Notes: a model not told the origin generated them from the sequence alone. Shown: positions 16,454-27,243, numbered from the stretch's first letter. The stretch is 64,000 bases of DNA from Crocinitomicaceae bacterium (GCA_029238665.1 JAQWFQ010000030.1:1-64000), one strand, 5' to 3'. Program-made: numbers and translations.

Positions 16454-16822
16454 CTACCTGCACTCCTCTGGGCAAGCATCAGTACATTTGTGCGATGCGT
16501 GCTCAGCCTTACAAGCTTTAGAACATTCTTTTTTGCTTTTACATTCAGATTTATCTTTACAGCTTGACTTTCCTTTGCATTCAGTCTTACCCTCACACTT
16601 CGACTTGTCTTTACAGCTTGACTCACCCTTACATTCTTTTTTACTTTTACATGCTTTTTTATCAGCTGAACAACATGCCTTCTTATCTTCATCTTTGCAT
16701 TTCTTTGCGCACTCAGTTTTAACACCTTCCTGACATTTATCTGCTTCAACGTCATAGTTTCCATTACACGCAATTAATACCACAGATAATAATGCAGGGA
16801 TAATAAATTTAAATAGTTTCAT
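16454..16822 (-). CDS. Cysteine- and lysine-rich lipoprotein with a period-6 Cys repeat
   Basis: This 122-residue protein starts with a lipoprotein signal (MKLFKFIIPALLSVVLIAC, lipid on C19). The mature part has 17 further cysteines. Eight of them, C58 to C100, fall exactly every six residues in units such as CKGESS, CKDKSK, CEGKTE. An 18-residue block (KGESSCKDKSKCEGKTEC) is followed at once by a near copy, so the array probably grew by tandem duplication. Other cysteines sit at 30, 38, 42, 50, 51, 104, 113, 117 and 121. Longer frames on both strands overlap the gene, but only this one has a signal peptide. Metal binding or a disulfide-laddered rod are both possible; I recognise no family. 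Confidence 0.85.
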   Translation of the reverse strand: MKLFKFIIPALLSVVLIACNGNYDVEADKCQEGVKTECAKKCKDEDKKACCSADKKACKSKKECKGESSCKDKSKCEGKTECKGKSSCKDKSECKSKKECSKACKAEHASHKCTDACPEECR

Positions 16823-16932
16823 TTTTATTGATTTTATATTCGTTTTAGTTTCCGATGAAATTACTTAAAAAAAATCAAACAAGATTATATCACACATGTT
16901 TTAACACTAAAGAATATCAATTCTAAATAGTT

Positions 16933-17781
16933 TTAATTTGATTTACCCCAAGATGTATTCAATGCATCAATTATTTTTTTTGATGTATTGTTGAAATAAC
17001 GTTTTGTTCGATAGCCGCTAATCCATACAATTCCTTTAATTGCATTTGTTAAGAAAATTTCGTCCGCTACCAGTAAGTTTTGAGGCATAATACTACACTC
17101 ATAAACCTTAATTCCATTTGCAATAGCTAGATTGATTACCTGCATTCTCATCGTCCCTGCCAAGCAGCCATCTTCGAGTTTTGGTGTGTATAAAACACCA
17201 TTGCTAACGATAAATAGATTTGCAGAAGTGGATTCAAGCACCTCCCCTTTTTCATTAACAAGTAATAAGTCATCCAAGCCCTTCTTTTCAGCTTCAATTG
17301 CAGCTAAAATGTAAATTAACCCATTTTTAGTTTTAAAGTTTGAGAGCTTAGTTTTTGGCTTTTTATGCTCCATAAATAGATCAACCTCTATTCCTTTTTG
17401 ATTCAAAACAAACTTATTCTCATTTACAGGATAAACTTCAATCAGAAACTCAACCTCATTGGATTCAGGACTATATGTTCCTCCGGTAGCCCGGTCCAAC
17501 GACACTCTACACCTCCCTCCTTCGTAAATTTCAGACTTTTCAATAAGAACTTTGATTCGCTCTTCAAAAAATGAAACATTATAGAAACCTGGAAGGCGCA
17601 TCATTATCTTTTTTGCTCCTTCCAGCATACGGTCTATATGATTCTTTAAGTTAATCAATCGCCCGTCTATAATTCGTATGGATTCAAAAACACCGTCACC
17701 ATATAAATACCCCCTGTTCCCAGCATGAATTACCGGGCCATCATTGGAAATAATAGTATCGTTGTTGTTGATGTATAGCAT
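16933..17781 (-). CDS. Class IV aminotransferase (PabC/IlvE-like)
   Basis: This 282-residue protein is a fold-type IV PLP enzyme. K150 in SNFKTKNG is the probable Schiff-base lysine; other motifs are the N-terminal GYLYGDGVFESIRI, the EVLESTSANLF segment near 185-196 and GCLAGTMR near 210. It could be a branched-chain aminotransferase, a D-amino-acid aminotransferase or 4-amino-4-deoxychorismate lyase. The short length and lone position lean towards the lyase of folate synthesis, but sequence alone does not decide. It starts 4 bp after the stop of the rhomboid gene, so the two form an operon. Confidence 0.85.
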   Translation of the reverse strand: MLYINNNDTIISNDGPVIHAGNRGYLYGDGVFESIRIIDGRLINLKNHIDRMLEGAKKIMMRLPGFYNVSFFEERIKVLIEKSEIYEGGRCRVSLDRATGGTYSPESNEVEFLIEVYPVNENKFVLNQKGIEVDLFMEHKKPKTKLSNFKTKNGLIYILAAIEAEKKGLDDLLLVNEKGEVLESTSANLFIVSNGVLYTPKLEDGCLAGTMRMQVINLAIANGIKVYECSIMPQNLLVADEIFLTNAIKGIVWISGYRTKRYFNNTSKKIIDALNTSWGKSN

Positions 17782-17785
17782 TTAT

Positions 17786-18412
17786 CTAAAAGATGTAGTT
17801 TATGAATTCAATTCCTTTATCAATATTAATAATTAAAACGTAAACAATACCAAAAACAGCGCCTCCAATATGGGCATCGTGTGCAATACCTGTATTTCCA
17901 CGCTTATCTTGATAGAACTCATAAAGTAAGTACAGTGGTCCAAAAATATATGCGGGAATATCAATAGGAATGAACATGAGGTTTAGTTTTATACTTGGAT
18001 GCCATATAATTGCTGCAAAAATAACTGCAGAAACAGCACCAGAAGCTCCAAGGGAACGGTAGTTTGGATTATCTTGATTTCGACCATACGGAATTAAGGT
18101 AGCAAATAGTCCACCAAGAATATACAACATTAAAAAATGAAACTGCCCACCAAAAACACCAAACTCAGACACCAGCCCTCCATGGAAATTTAAGAGCCCG
18201 TTCCCCAAATAGTACAAGGAAATCATATTGAAAAGTAAATGCCCGTAATCGGCATGTATTAAAACATGACTAAACACCCGCATGTAATCAGAGTTGTGTT
18301 TCACCTTATAAGGAATAAACATCATCTTATTCATGGTCTTCTGATTATTGAATGCCATTACAGAGATTGCAACAGTTGTAAATAATATTAACGTAAGTAT
18401 GTTTAAGGTCAT
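17786..18412 (-). CDS. Rhomboid-family intramembrane serine protease
   Basis: This 208-residue, six-segment membrane protein has the rhomboid catalytic dyad: S124 in GASGA and H181 in DAHIGGA. The conserved HLLFNM segment with the oxyanion Asn is at 58-63. It should cleave transmembrane helices of client proteins in the inner membrane; substrates are unknown. It heads a two-gene unit with the class IV aminotransferase (4-bp gap). It differs from the two rhomboids at 61350-63007, which are linked to mutL. Confidence 0.92.
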   Translation of the reverse strand: MTLNILTLILFTTVAISVMAFNNQKTMNKMMFIPYKVKHNSDYMRVFSHVLIHADYGHLLFNMISLYYLGNGLLNFHGGLVSEFGVFGGQFHFLMLYILGGLFATLIPYGRNQDNPNYRSLGASGAVSAVIFAAIIWHPSIKLNLMFIPIDIPAYIFGPLYLLYEFYQDKRGNTGIAHDAHIGGAVFGIVYVLIINIDKGIEFINYIF

Positions 18413-18473
18413 TAAAAAGATTATATTAGTTCTTGATTTTTTTAAACCTATACGAAGGTAGGTATTTCAACAC

Positions 18474-20051
18474 ATGTTTATGAAACTAGTACTATTCATT
18501 TTAACATCCTATATCTTATTCAGCTGTTCTCAAAAAACAGAGACTCAAATTTTACTGCCATTTGAAGAACAAAGCATTTCGGTTTCAAAAAAGATAAAGA
18601 TTGCCTTGTCCGAAGAGTATCTTGATCAAATGGGCTTACCTGACTCTACCCTATTATTCCTTGACGGCTATTATTCAAACAGGTCTTACACACCTCGTTG
18701 GCTTAACGATTCGATGATTACACAAGAGGGTACTGCAATGAAAGCACTGTTAAGCCAAACACTATCACTGGGCATTCCTTTAAACCGCATATCTTTTGCT
18801 ACAACAGAAAATTACATCCAAGACGAAATAAACTTAACCATTTCATTGGCACAAATTATCGGTGATTTACAACATGGGTTTGTTGATTATGAAAACAAAG
18901 TAAAAAAACCGAAAAGACTTGTTGCCCCCTCAGAATTAGACTCACTTCTCGCATTTAATTTCGATGCTGATTTAAGGCCACAATTTTTAAAATATGGACC
19001 TGCTGACACAAGTTATCAAGTATTAGGTAAAGGGTTGATAGCCTTGATTGACACACTACCTATAGACCAAGCGACCTTTGCAGTTAAATCGATAAAGCAT
19101 GACACTACAGATGCAATTAAACGAACCCGTAAAGCACTTATTTCAAAAGGGTACATAACACCCTCAACCGATAGTACATCAACAATGCTGGGTTTAAAAC
19201 GTTTTCAAAAAGACAACAACTTAATCCCAGACGGTGTTATCGGGAAGTATACGTCTGAAGCTTTAAATGAAAGCACTTATCATAAATTAGAGCGCATCAT
19301 TCTAGCAATGGATAAAATACGTGATCGAGCGCCCAGACCAGACAAATACATCCACATTAACATTCCTGAATTTAAACTACGCTATTATGTTGATGGCACA
19401 CTAAAAAGTGACCATAACATTGTTGTTGGGAAGTATAAAAGCCAAACTCCAGAACTAACATCAAAACTTCGAAAAATTGTAGCCTATCCGTACTGGAACC
19501 TACCATACTCCATTTCAAGCAAAGAAGTCCTTCCGCACTTAAGAAGGGACAGTTCTTACATGGATAAACATAATTACAAACTGTTCAAGAAGGGGATGGA
19601 AATCAACCCGGACTCTATAGACTGGAGTCGTATTCGACAGAATTCTTTTCCTTTCAAAATAAGACAAGATCCTGGCCCAATGAACAGTTTGGGTATTATC
19701 AAGTTTGTTTTTTATAACAAGCACAGTGTATACTTTCACGATACCCCATCTAAATCATTATTTAATACAAATATCCGTGCATATTCACACGGTTGTATGC
19801 GGACACAAAACCCCGTTGATTTAGCCAAGGTTATTCTTGAAAATGACGTGCGTAAAAGTAAATTCAACAGTACCATTCCCGATTCGCTGGACGCTATTTT
19901 GACACGAAACACAAATCATGAAATCAAATTGTTATCCCCAATAGCTATTTTTATTGAATACCAGAGCGTAACACGTAAAAATGAGTCCATGGTACTCCAC
20001 CTCGATATTTACGGACGGGACGAAGAATACTTAGCTATAATGCGTGAATAA
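18474..20051 (+). CDS. L,D-transpeptidase (YcbB-like) lipoprotein with peptidoglycan-binding domain
   Basis: This 525-residue protein carries a lipoprotein-type signal (LVLFILTSYILFSC); either ATG at 18474 or 18480 fits. Residues about 200-265 look like a PG_binding_1 domain (GLKRFQKDNNLIPDGVIG). The YkuD catalytic domain lies at about 290-475 with the active-site motif YSHGCMRTQN, C441 being the nucleophile. The architecture matches YcbB/LdtD, which forms 3-3 peptidoglycan cross-links in the periplasm. A strand insertion in the YkuD domain is also typical of that subtype. It is divergent from the rhomboid gene and 44 bp before rpe. Confidence 0.92.
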   Translation: MFMKLVLFILTSYILFSCSQKTETQILLPFEEQSISVSKKIKIALSEEYLDQMGLPDSTLLFLDGYYSNRSYTPRWLNDSMITQEGTAMKALLSQTLSLGIPLNRISFATTENYIQDEINLTISLAQIIGDLQHGFVDYENKVKKPKRLVAPSELDSLLAFNFDADLRPQFLKYGPADTSYQVLGKGLIALIDTLPIDQATFAVKSIKHDTTDAIKRTRKALISKGYITPSTDSTSTMLGLKRFQKDNNLIPDGVIGKYTSEALNESTYHKLERIILAMDKIRDRAPRPDKYIHINIPEFKLRYYVDGTLKSDHNIVVGKYKSQTPELTSKLRKIVAYPYWNLPYSISSKEVLPHLRRDSSYMDKHNYKLFKKGMEINPDSIDWSRIRQNSFPFKIRQDPGPMNSLGIIKFVFYNKHSVYFHDTPSKSLFNTNIRAYSHGCMRTQNPVDLAKVILENDVRKSKFNSTIPDSLDAILTRNTNHEIKLLSPIAIFIEYQSVTRKNESMVLHLDIYGRDEEYLAIMRE

Positions 20052-20095
20052 TGCACAGGGATTAATTACCTTTACATAAAAACAACAACAACACT

Positions 20096-20746
20096 ATGCC
20101 CCACTTAATTTCTCCCTCTGTTTTATCTTGTGACTTCGCCAATATTCAACGCGATGTTGAAATGATTAACAATTCTAGCGCTGATTGGTTTCACGTTGAT
20201 GTAATGGATGGTGTTTTTGTGCCGAATATTTCATTTGGATTCCCTGTTGTTAAAGCCATAAAAAGACATGCTAAAAAACCTTTAGATGTGCATTTGATGA
20301 TTGAGAATCCTGATCAATATGTAGAAGAATTCGCAAAATCAGGTGCAGATATTCTTACTGTTCATTATGAAGCATGCCGTCACCTGCATAGAACAATTCA
20401 GCTAATTAAAGCCAATGGGATGAAGGCTGGAGTCGCCTTAAACCCTCATACAAGCGTGAGTGTATTGGAAGATGTAATAATGGATTTAGATTTGGTGTTA
20501 ATCATGTCTGTAAACCCAGGGTTTGGTGGGCAAAAATTCATTCAACATACATTATCTAAAGTAGAACAAACCAAAGCGTTAATAAGTAAAACGGGTTCAA
20601 ACGCTGTTCTTGAAGTTGATGGCGGTGTTAACACAACTACAGGGGCTGCTTTAATTAAAGCAGGAGCCGATGTCCTTGTTGCTGGTAGCTTTGTCTTTAA
20701 CTCTGAAAATCCTACACAAACAATTCTTGACTTAAAATCAATGTAA
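20096..20746 (+). CDS. rpe: Ribulose-phosphate 3-epimerase
   Basis: This 216-residue TIM-barrel enzyme interconverts ribulose-5-phosphate and xylulose-5-phosphate in the pentose phosphate pathway. The metal and catalytic motifs are all present: HVDVMDGVFVPN (about 33-44), LDVHLMI (about 63-69), MSVNPGFGGQ (about 140-149), and the phosphate-binding EVDGGVN and VAGSFVF near the end. Length is standard. The A-rich leader with no Shine-Dalgarno is normal for the phylum. The downstream gene is 103 bp away, so rpe is probably transcribed alone or with the L,D-transpeptidase gene. Confidence 0.97.
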   Translation: MPHLISPSVLSCDFANIQRDVEMINNSSADWFHVDVMDGVFVPNISFGFPVVKAIKRHAKKPLDVHLMIENPDQYVEEFAKSGADILTVHYEACRHLHRTIQLIKANGMKAGVALNPHTSVSVLEDVIMDLDLVLIMSVNPGFGGQKFIQHTLSKVEQTKALISKTGSNAVLEVDGGVNTTTGAALIKAGADVLVAGSFVFNSENPTQTILDLKSM

Positions 20747-20849
20747 TTGGTAGTAAGTACTCTTGAATTCGAGTCAATAGATCATTTAAGCTGTATTTTT
20801 ATTACAGACAGAAGTAACAATAGAGCCATCTTTACGTTAATTAAACATT

Positions 20850-21941
20850 ATGCATAAGGTATTCTTCGTATTGACTGTTCTTTTAACTCCTGCCGTATTC
20901 GGTCAGGAATTGGACTTAGTTGCAGAAGAACTAAAACTAGAACAACTACTTCTTGAGTTAAGGTCCGCTAAAAACAATCAAGAGAAAAAAGAGAAGAATA
21001 CACTATTAAAAATTGAAATGAACCGTGTGCTTCAGTCCAAAGAAGCGATGCTCTACCCTTTTTCAAAACTATCCTCTATTGGGTTCATTGACAGCCCTGA
21101 TAAGCAGTTAAGAATTGTTAACTGGAACATTGAACAGGATGACTTTAGTCAAGCTTACACTGCGTTTGTAATACATATCGATAGAAAAAAGAAAACACAT
21201 TTTGTAACAGAGCTAAAAGAGAATAGCTTTGGAATGCCTACCCAACCTACCGAAACAGTTACCGCCAACAATTGGTATGGCGCTTTGTATTACAGAATAA
21301 TTCCTATCAAAAAAGGGACAAAGACAATTTATACTGTCCTCGGATGGGACTACAATACTTCGTTAAGTCAATTGAAGGTCATTGATGCCATTTATACCAA
21401 CGGGAAAACAATAAAACTTGGTAGCCCAATATTTAAATCGGGAAAAAAAACACAACGACGGGTGTTTTTCGAATATTCAAAAAAGGTTACGATGTCACTT
21501 AAATATGAAAAAGAGCGCGAATTAATTATTTTCGACCACCTGTCTCCTGAGTCACCAAGTTTAAAAGGGTTCAAGTCTTTTTATGTCCCTGACATGTCTT
21601 ACGATGGATATAAATTACAGAAAGGTAAATGGATCCTTCAAGAAGATATTATTGGTATAAATAAAGGAACTAGCGCCAAGAGGCAATATGTATATGTCAA
21701 AAATGAAAAAACAGGTAAAGTTGAGCGCAAGGAAATCAGAAGCAAATGGCTAAACCCTGAAGACTCAAAAGCTCCTGTAAATGGAGGGTCTCATGTCGCT
21801 ATCACTCCCGATACCGAAGCGAATGAAAATCAAAAAAAGAGAAACAATACACTGCCAAAAGTAGATAAGCGAGATAAACGCACACCATCAAGCTTAACCA
21901 GTCATAAGAAACGAAAGCGATTTAGATGGTGGTGGAAATAA
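20850..21941 (+). CDS. Secreted protein of unknown function with basic, aromatic C-terminus
   Basis: This 363-residue protein begins with a signal peptide (MHKVFFVLTVLLTPAVFGQ). Residues 20-60 are a charged, probably coiled segment. The middle (about 70-270) is beta-rich with motifs LRIVNWNIEQ, ANNWYGALYYRIIPIKKG and YTVLGWDYN, and looks like a conserved Bacteroidota periplasmic family I cannot name. After residue 310 it becomes low-complexity and basic and ends in RFRWWWK. No T9SS domain or lipobox is present, so a periplasmic location is likely. It stands between rpe and the stress-protein gene with gaps over 100 bp on each side. Confidence 0.75.
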   Translation: MHKVFFVLTVLLTPAVFGQELDLVAEELKLEQLLLELRSAKNNQEKKEKNTLLKIEMNRVLQSKEAMLYPFSKLSSIGFIDSPDKQLRIVNWNIEQDDFSQAYTAFVIHIDRKKKTHFVTELKENSFGMPTQPTETVTANNWYGALYYRIIPIKKGTKTIYTVLGWDYNTSLSQLKVIDAIYTNGKTIKLGSPIFKSGKKTQRRVFFEYSKKVTMSLKYEKERELIIFDHLSPESPSLKGFKSFYVPDMSYDGYKLQKGKWILQEDIIGINKGTSAKRQYVYVKNEKTGKVERKEIRSKWLNPEDSKAPVNGGSHVAITPDTEANENQKKRNNTLPKVDKRDKRTPSSLTSHKKRKRFRWWWK

Positions 21942-22032
21942 TCATTATTCGATTTAAATAGTAAAATACTCAGTATAATATTACCAATACTCATTGTCCC
22001 TTTTTTACACTCGATTAAATTACAAAAATCTA

Positions 22033-22040
22033 TATATTTG
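22033..22040 (+). promoter_or_regulatory. -7 box TATATTTG for the universal stress protein gene
   Basis: TATATTTG is a match to the TAnnTTTG consensus and ends 14 bp before the ATG. It predicts a leader of only about ten bases. No clear -33 TTTG was found. Confidence 0.5.
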
Positions 22041-22054
22041 AACAAACCCTTACC

Positions 22055-22861
22055 ATGAGCAACAACCTATATATTGTCCCTTACGATTTCACTCCAGTTA
22101 GTGATAAAGCAGTTCAATATGCACTTTTTTTAGGTGGGCATATTGCTACGGAGATTCGTTTGGTGCACTTTGCTACAAATGAATCAGAAGCAATAAAACG
22201 TAGAAAGGAATTTGAAGCAGTAAAAGAAAAGTTAACAATACCTGCTACTGTAGACGTGAGCACGCTAGTTAAAGTTGGCGATGTTTTTAGCGACTTAGGA
22301 AAGGTAGCAAAAGGAGAAAAGGCTCAGTTAATTGTGATGGGTACTCATGGAATGAAAGGTTTTCAGCGGTTATCTGGTTCTTATGCAATGAAGGTAATAA
22401 CAAGTGCCGAGATCCCTTTTCTTGTTGTTCAAAAAGACACAGAAATAAAGGAGATTGAAAACATTATGGTTCCTGTTGATTTAACAAAGGAAAGCCTACA
22501 AATTGTTTCAATTGCTGGGGATATGTCTAAAATATTCAAATCAAAAGTACACGTGCTTGCCGAAAAGCAACACGACGAAATGCTGAGCACACGAATAAAA
22601 ATTAGAATAGGCATTGTTAGTAAGGAGTACGAAGAACGATCCATCGATTCTGAAGTTAGTTTTTTAAACTCTAGCGGCTACTACAGTAAGAAGATTATAA
22701 AGTACGTAAAAGAAAATAATGGCGGATTAATCGCAATTGCTTATCATTCTGAGAGTTTATTGCCACAATTTGATAGCTTTGCACAAGATTTAATTACAAA
22801 CAAACTTGGACTGCCTGTTTTAATTGTAAATTCAAAACTAGCATCCGCACTCTATTTCTAA
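22055..22861 (+). CDS. Universal stress protein, tandem UspA domains
   Basis: This 268-residue cytoplasmic protein holds two UspA-like domains, about 1-130 and 140-268. The first has a clear ATP-binding loop (GTHGMKGFQRLSGSYAMKVI, G-x2-G-x9-G/S type) and the strand PFLVVQ. The second is divergent, lacks that loop and may be structural. Double-domain Usps are common in Bacteroidota and are linked to stress survival. The next gene starts 3 bp after the stop, so the two are co-transcribed. Confidence 0.9.
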   Translation: MSNNLYIVPYDFTPVSDKAVQYALFLGGHIATEIRLVHFATNESEAIKRRKEFEAVKEKLTIPATVDVSTLVKVGDVFSDLGKVAKGEKAQLIVMGTHGMKGFQRLSGSYAMKVITSAEIPFLVVQKDTEIKEIENIMVPVDLTKESLQIVSIAGDMSKIFKSKVHVLAEKQHDEMLSTRIKIRIGIVSKEYEERSIDSEVSFLNSSGYYSKKIIKYVKENNGGLIAIAYHSESLLPQFDSFAQDLITNKLGLPVLIVNSKLASALYF

Positions 22862-22864
22862 CAC

Positions 22865-23692
22865 ATGAAAATTGGTGAATATAATGACCTGACCATACTC
22901 AGGTTTACTTCAGTAGGGGCTTATTTGGCTGATGAAGAGGATAATGATGTTCTTCTACCGAACAAATACCTAACAGATGACATGTTGTTGGATGATACTG
23001 TTAACGTGTTTATTTACAGAGATTCTGAAGATCGCGCAGTGGCAACTACAGAGAAACCTTTGATTGAAATGGGTGGTTTTGCATACCTAAAAGCTACTGC
23101 AGTCAGTCACTTTGGTGCTTTTGTTGATTGGGGTTTAGAGAAAGAGCTCATGATCCCATTTAAAGAACAAAATCTAAAACTCGAAGAGGGCCGTTATTAT
23201 TTAACACACCTTTATCTTGACGATCAAACTGACCGTGTTGTTGGGTCTACACGTGTAAATCGCTATTTGAAAGATTGCACAAGTGAACTAGAGCCTGAAA
23301 CTGAAGTTGACTTATTAATCTGTGAAACAACTGACTTAGGTGTTAAAGTTGTAGTAAACAACAAGTATTCAGGATTAATTTTTAGAAGCGATATTAATAA
23401 ACCTATAAAACGAGGTGATTATACAAAAGGATATGTAGCCAAAGTTCGTGAGGACGGTAAGGTTGATGTTCGGCTTAACATTTCTGGTTACGACAAGGTA
23501 AGTGGGTCTGCTAAAGAATTGTTAGAGCTACTACAACGTGATAAGTCAATAAGCTTAACAGACAAAAGTGACCCGGATGACATCCGTGAAACCGTTGGTA
23601 TGAGTAAAAAAACATTCAAACAGGCTGTTGGGAATTTATACCGGAAGCGTTTAATCAAACTTGAAGACGGGAAGATTTCAATTGTAGAATAA
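22865..23692 (+). CDS. CvfB-like S1 RNA-binding protein
   Basis: This 275-residue protein resembles CvfB/YitL: successive S1-like OB folds (about 1-60, 65-130, 145-210) followed by a C-terminal winged helix (about 225-275). Recognisable parts are LKATAVSHFGAFVDWGLEKEL, VDLLICETTDLGVKVVVN and GMSKKTFKQAVGNLYRKRLI. CvfB proteins bind RNA and affect virulence or stress gene expression in Gram-positives; the precise role here is unknown. It follows the Usp gene by 3 bp. Its TAA is directly adjacent to the stop of the convergent LytTR gene, leaving no spacer. Confidence 0.88.
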   Translation: MKIGEYNDLTILRFTSVGAYLADEEDNDVLLPNKYLTDDMLLDDTVNVFIYRDSEDRAVATTEKPLIEMGGFAYLKATAVSHFGAFVDWGLEKELMIPFKEQNLKLEEGRYYLTHLYLDDQTDRVVGSTRVNRYLKDCTSELEPETEVDLLICETTDLGVKVVVNNKYSGLIFRSDINKPIKRGDYTKGYVAKVREDGKVDVRLNISGYDKVSGSAKELLELLQRDKSISLTDKSDPDDIRETVGMSKKTFKQAVGNLYRKRLIKLEDGKISIVE

Positions 23693-24439
23693 CTAAAGAC
23701 TGAATCGATCTTTAAACCGGATAGCTTGTCGCCTAGAGATCTCAACCTTTTCACCTGTGCGTAGCTCAACCTGTAAACCGCCGTTAAACCAGTTTTCAAC
23801 TTTATCCACCCAATTTAGGTTAATTATGAACTTACGATTGGCCCTAAAAAAACATTCCGGATCCAACCTGTCTTCAAAACTGTTTAATGAACGAAGTGTT
23901 AACAGACGGTTTTTATCAAAATGAATTTTCACATAATTCCCATCTGATTCTAACATGCGCACATCTTTCAGTGTAACAAAATAACACTTCTCACCATCCT
24001 TAATAAAAACTTTATCTTCCTGCGTTAGTTTACGCTCAATAGGTATTGCTTCTTGAGTAGAATCCGACTCGAAATCTTCGTTATTCTTTTGCATCAACTT
24101 CTCAATGGCCTCACTCAACCGAGCTGTATCAACAGGCTTCAAAATGTAGTCAAGCGCGTCAACTTCAAATGCTTTTAAGGCATATTCATCATAAGCTGTA
24201 ACAAAAATGACATGTGGAATTTCGGGCAGTTGCCTTAACATTTCAAACCCAGTCATCCCAGGCATATTCACATCTAGAAAAATTAAATCAGGCTGTAGCG
24301 CTTTAATTTTCTCAATTCCTTCAATTCCATTTTTAGCTTGATCAATAACTTCTATTTCAGGGTAATCAATCAAGATCCTTTTGAGGTCCTCTCTAGCTAA
24401 ACGCTCATCATCAATTAATATCGTTTTAAATTGCTTCAT
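23693..24439 (-). CDS. LytTR-family response regulator
   Basis: This 248-residue regulator has an N-terminal receiver domain with acidic pocket D10-D11, phospho-acceptor D56 (LIFLDVNMPG) and the later conserved T/K (VTAYDEYALKAF ... LKPVD). Residues about 145-248 form a LytTR DNA-binding domain (DGNYVKIHFD, RANRKFIINL). It should be phosphorylated by the sensor kinase encoded immediately upstream, whose gene overlaps it by 14 bp. Targets are unknown. Confidence 0.95.
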   Translation of the reverse strand: MKQFKTILIDDERLAREDLKRILIDYPEIEVIDQAKNGIEGIEKIKALQPDLIFLDVNMPGMTGFEMLRQLPEIPHVIFVTAYDEYALKAFEVDALDYILKPVDTARLSEAIEKLMQKNNEDFESDSTQEAIPIERKLTQEDKVFIKDGEKCYFVTLKDVRMLESDGNYVKIHFDKNRLLTLRSLNSFEDRLDPECFFRANRKFIINLNWVDKVENWFNGGLQVELRTGEKVEISRRQAIRFKDRFSL

Positions 24440-25478
24440 CTTGTCTAAAGTTCATTTGTGAGTACACCCTACCCTTCCTTTCTTCAAGGATAAAGTGAGC
24501 GCCATTGCCGTATTGCAATGCTAGTCGTTGCTTTATGTTTTGAACACCTACACCTAAGTCAACTAGGTTGCTAAGCGCTCCTGGATTATCTACCTTGATA
24601 ATAACAAATTGATCCGTTTGTGTTGCTGAAATATTTACAAGCCCACCTTCAGGTAAAACTGAAACACCATGCTTAACTGCGTTCTCAACCATCATTTGCA
24701 ATGAAAATGGTGGTATTAGAAAAGAATTAAGACTTGGGGATATATTCCAACAAACCTCTAAACGCTCTTCAAATCGAACTTTCTCTAATGATAAATAACT
24801 CTTAGCGAGGTCAACTTCACTTTCTAATGTAACTAAGTTTTCACGACCAAGTAATAGCGATTGTCTAAGCAGATTTGAAAGTGTTGATATCGATGTTTTA
24901 GCTTTTACAGGATCAATATCAATTAAGGCACGTATACTGTTTAATGAATTAAATAAAAAATGTGGATTTAACTGCTCCCTTAGATTTTTTAACTCCCCCT
25001 CCTTATTGCTTGCTCTTAATTCTAAGTTTGAAATTTCTTGCCTTCTAGATTTTTGAAAGAAATGAACCGTAAAATAGAGTGCATTCCAAAACAAGACCAG
25101 TAGCATCATTGCTAAAACATTAACAACCATTCTGTCAAAAGAAAAATCGGGTTGATTTGGGTCTACTATTCGATGCAGACAATCGGTACCATTATCAATT
25201 ACTGTAATAGCCACAGAAGCAACGAACGACGTGACCACCAATCGAGGGATTAAGCGTGGTAGCCGAATCCCTAGCCAACCCATTCTTATACAGAATGCAC
25301 GTTGAGTGTGTGTAATTGCGATTCCTACAACCGTTAAGGTGAAAACATTTAACAGCAGGACGGTATCAATCTTCTGAGGGTCACTATTGTAAATAGAAAA
25401 AACAATGAGCCCAGAATAAGAAAACCATCCTATTAATTGAGCAAGCCAATAAATTTTTCTCGTATTCATCTTAAACAA
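24426..25478 (-). CDS. LytS/YehU-type sensor histidine kinase
   Basis: This 350-residue membrane kinase has four predicted transmembrane helices in residues 10-140, a short coiled linker, the His_kinase domain with H173 in EQLNPHFLFNSLN, and an HATPase_c domain (LQMMVENAVKHGV N-box near 265, LGVGVQNIKQRL G-box near 320). Stimulus is unknown; there is no periplasmic sensor domain of note, so sensing may occur in the membrane. The 3' end overlaps the LytTR regulator gene by 14 bp, ensuring paired expression. Confidence 0.94.
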   Translation of the reverse strand: MFKMNTRKIYWLAQLIGWFSYSGLIVFSIYNSDPQKIDTVLLLNVFTLTVVGIAITHTQRAFCIRMGWLGIRLPRLIPRLVVTSFVASVAITVIDNGTDCLHRIVDPNQPDFSFDRMVVNVLAMMLLVLFWNALYFTVHFFQKSRRQEISNLELRASNKEGELKNLREQLNPHFLFNSLNSIRALIDIDPVKAKTSISTLSNLLRQSLLLGRENLVTLESEVDLAKSYLSLEKVRFEERLEVCWNISPSLNSFLIPPFSLQMMVENAVKHGVSVLPEGGLVNISATQTDQFVIIKVDNPGALSNLVDLGVGVQNIKQRLALQYGNGAHFILEERKGRVYSQMNFRQDEAI

Positions 25479-25599
25479 AACTAACTTTTTATTCAGTGTA
25501 TTTTAAAGTCCAATAGACCTATTCATCGTTTTTTATGAAAAATGTTAGTAATACATTAAAATTAATCTTGTTTTTTTAAGGTTGGAACTAGATATCTTG

Positions 25600-25607
25600 T
25601 AACTTTG
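25600..25607 (+). promoter_or_regulatory. -7 box TAACTTTG of the pyrG promoter
   Basis: TAACTTTG matches TAnnTTTG and predicts initiation about four bases on, at the CCCCG run 25610-25614. A six-base inverted repeat, TGTAAC (25598-25603) and GTTACA (25617-25622), brackets the predicted start. The leader would be about 20 bases. Confidence 0.6.
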
Positions 25608-25617
25608 TACCCCGTAG

Positions 25618-27243
<1,626 letters not shown>

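Noticed and set aside
16540-16700. Repeat-like DNA that could suggest a CRISPR or minisatellite
   Set aside because: The repeats are in phase with the six-residue protein unit and there are no unique spacers.
16330-16773. 147-aa Arg/Val/Lys-rich open frame on the minus strand, and an 81-aa frame on the plus strand, over the Cys-rich lipoprotein gene
   Set aside because: Both are shadows of the repetitive lipoprotein gene. Only the 16454-16822 frame has a lipoprotein signal and a regular pattern.
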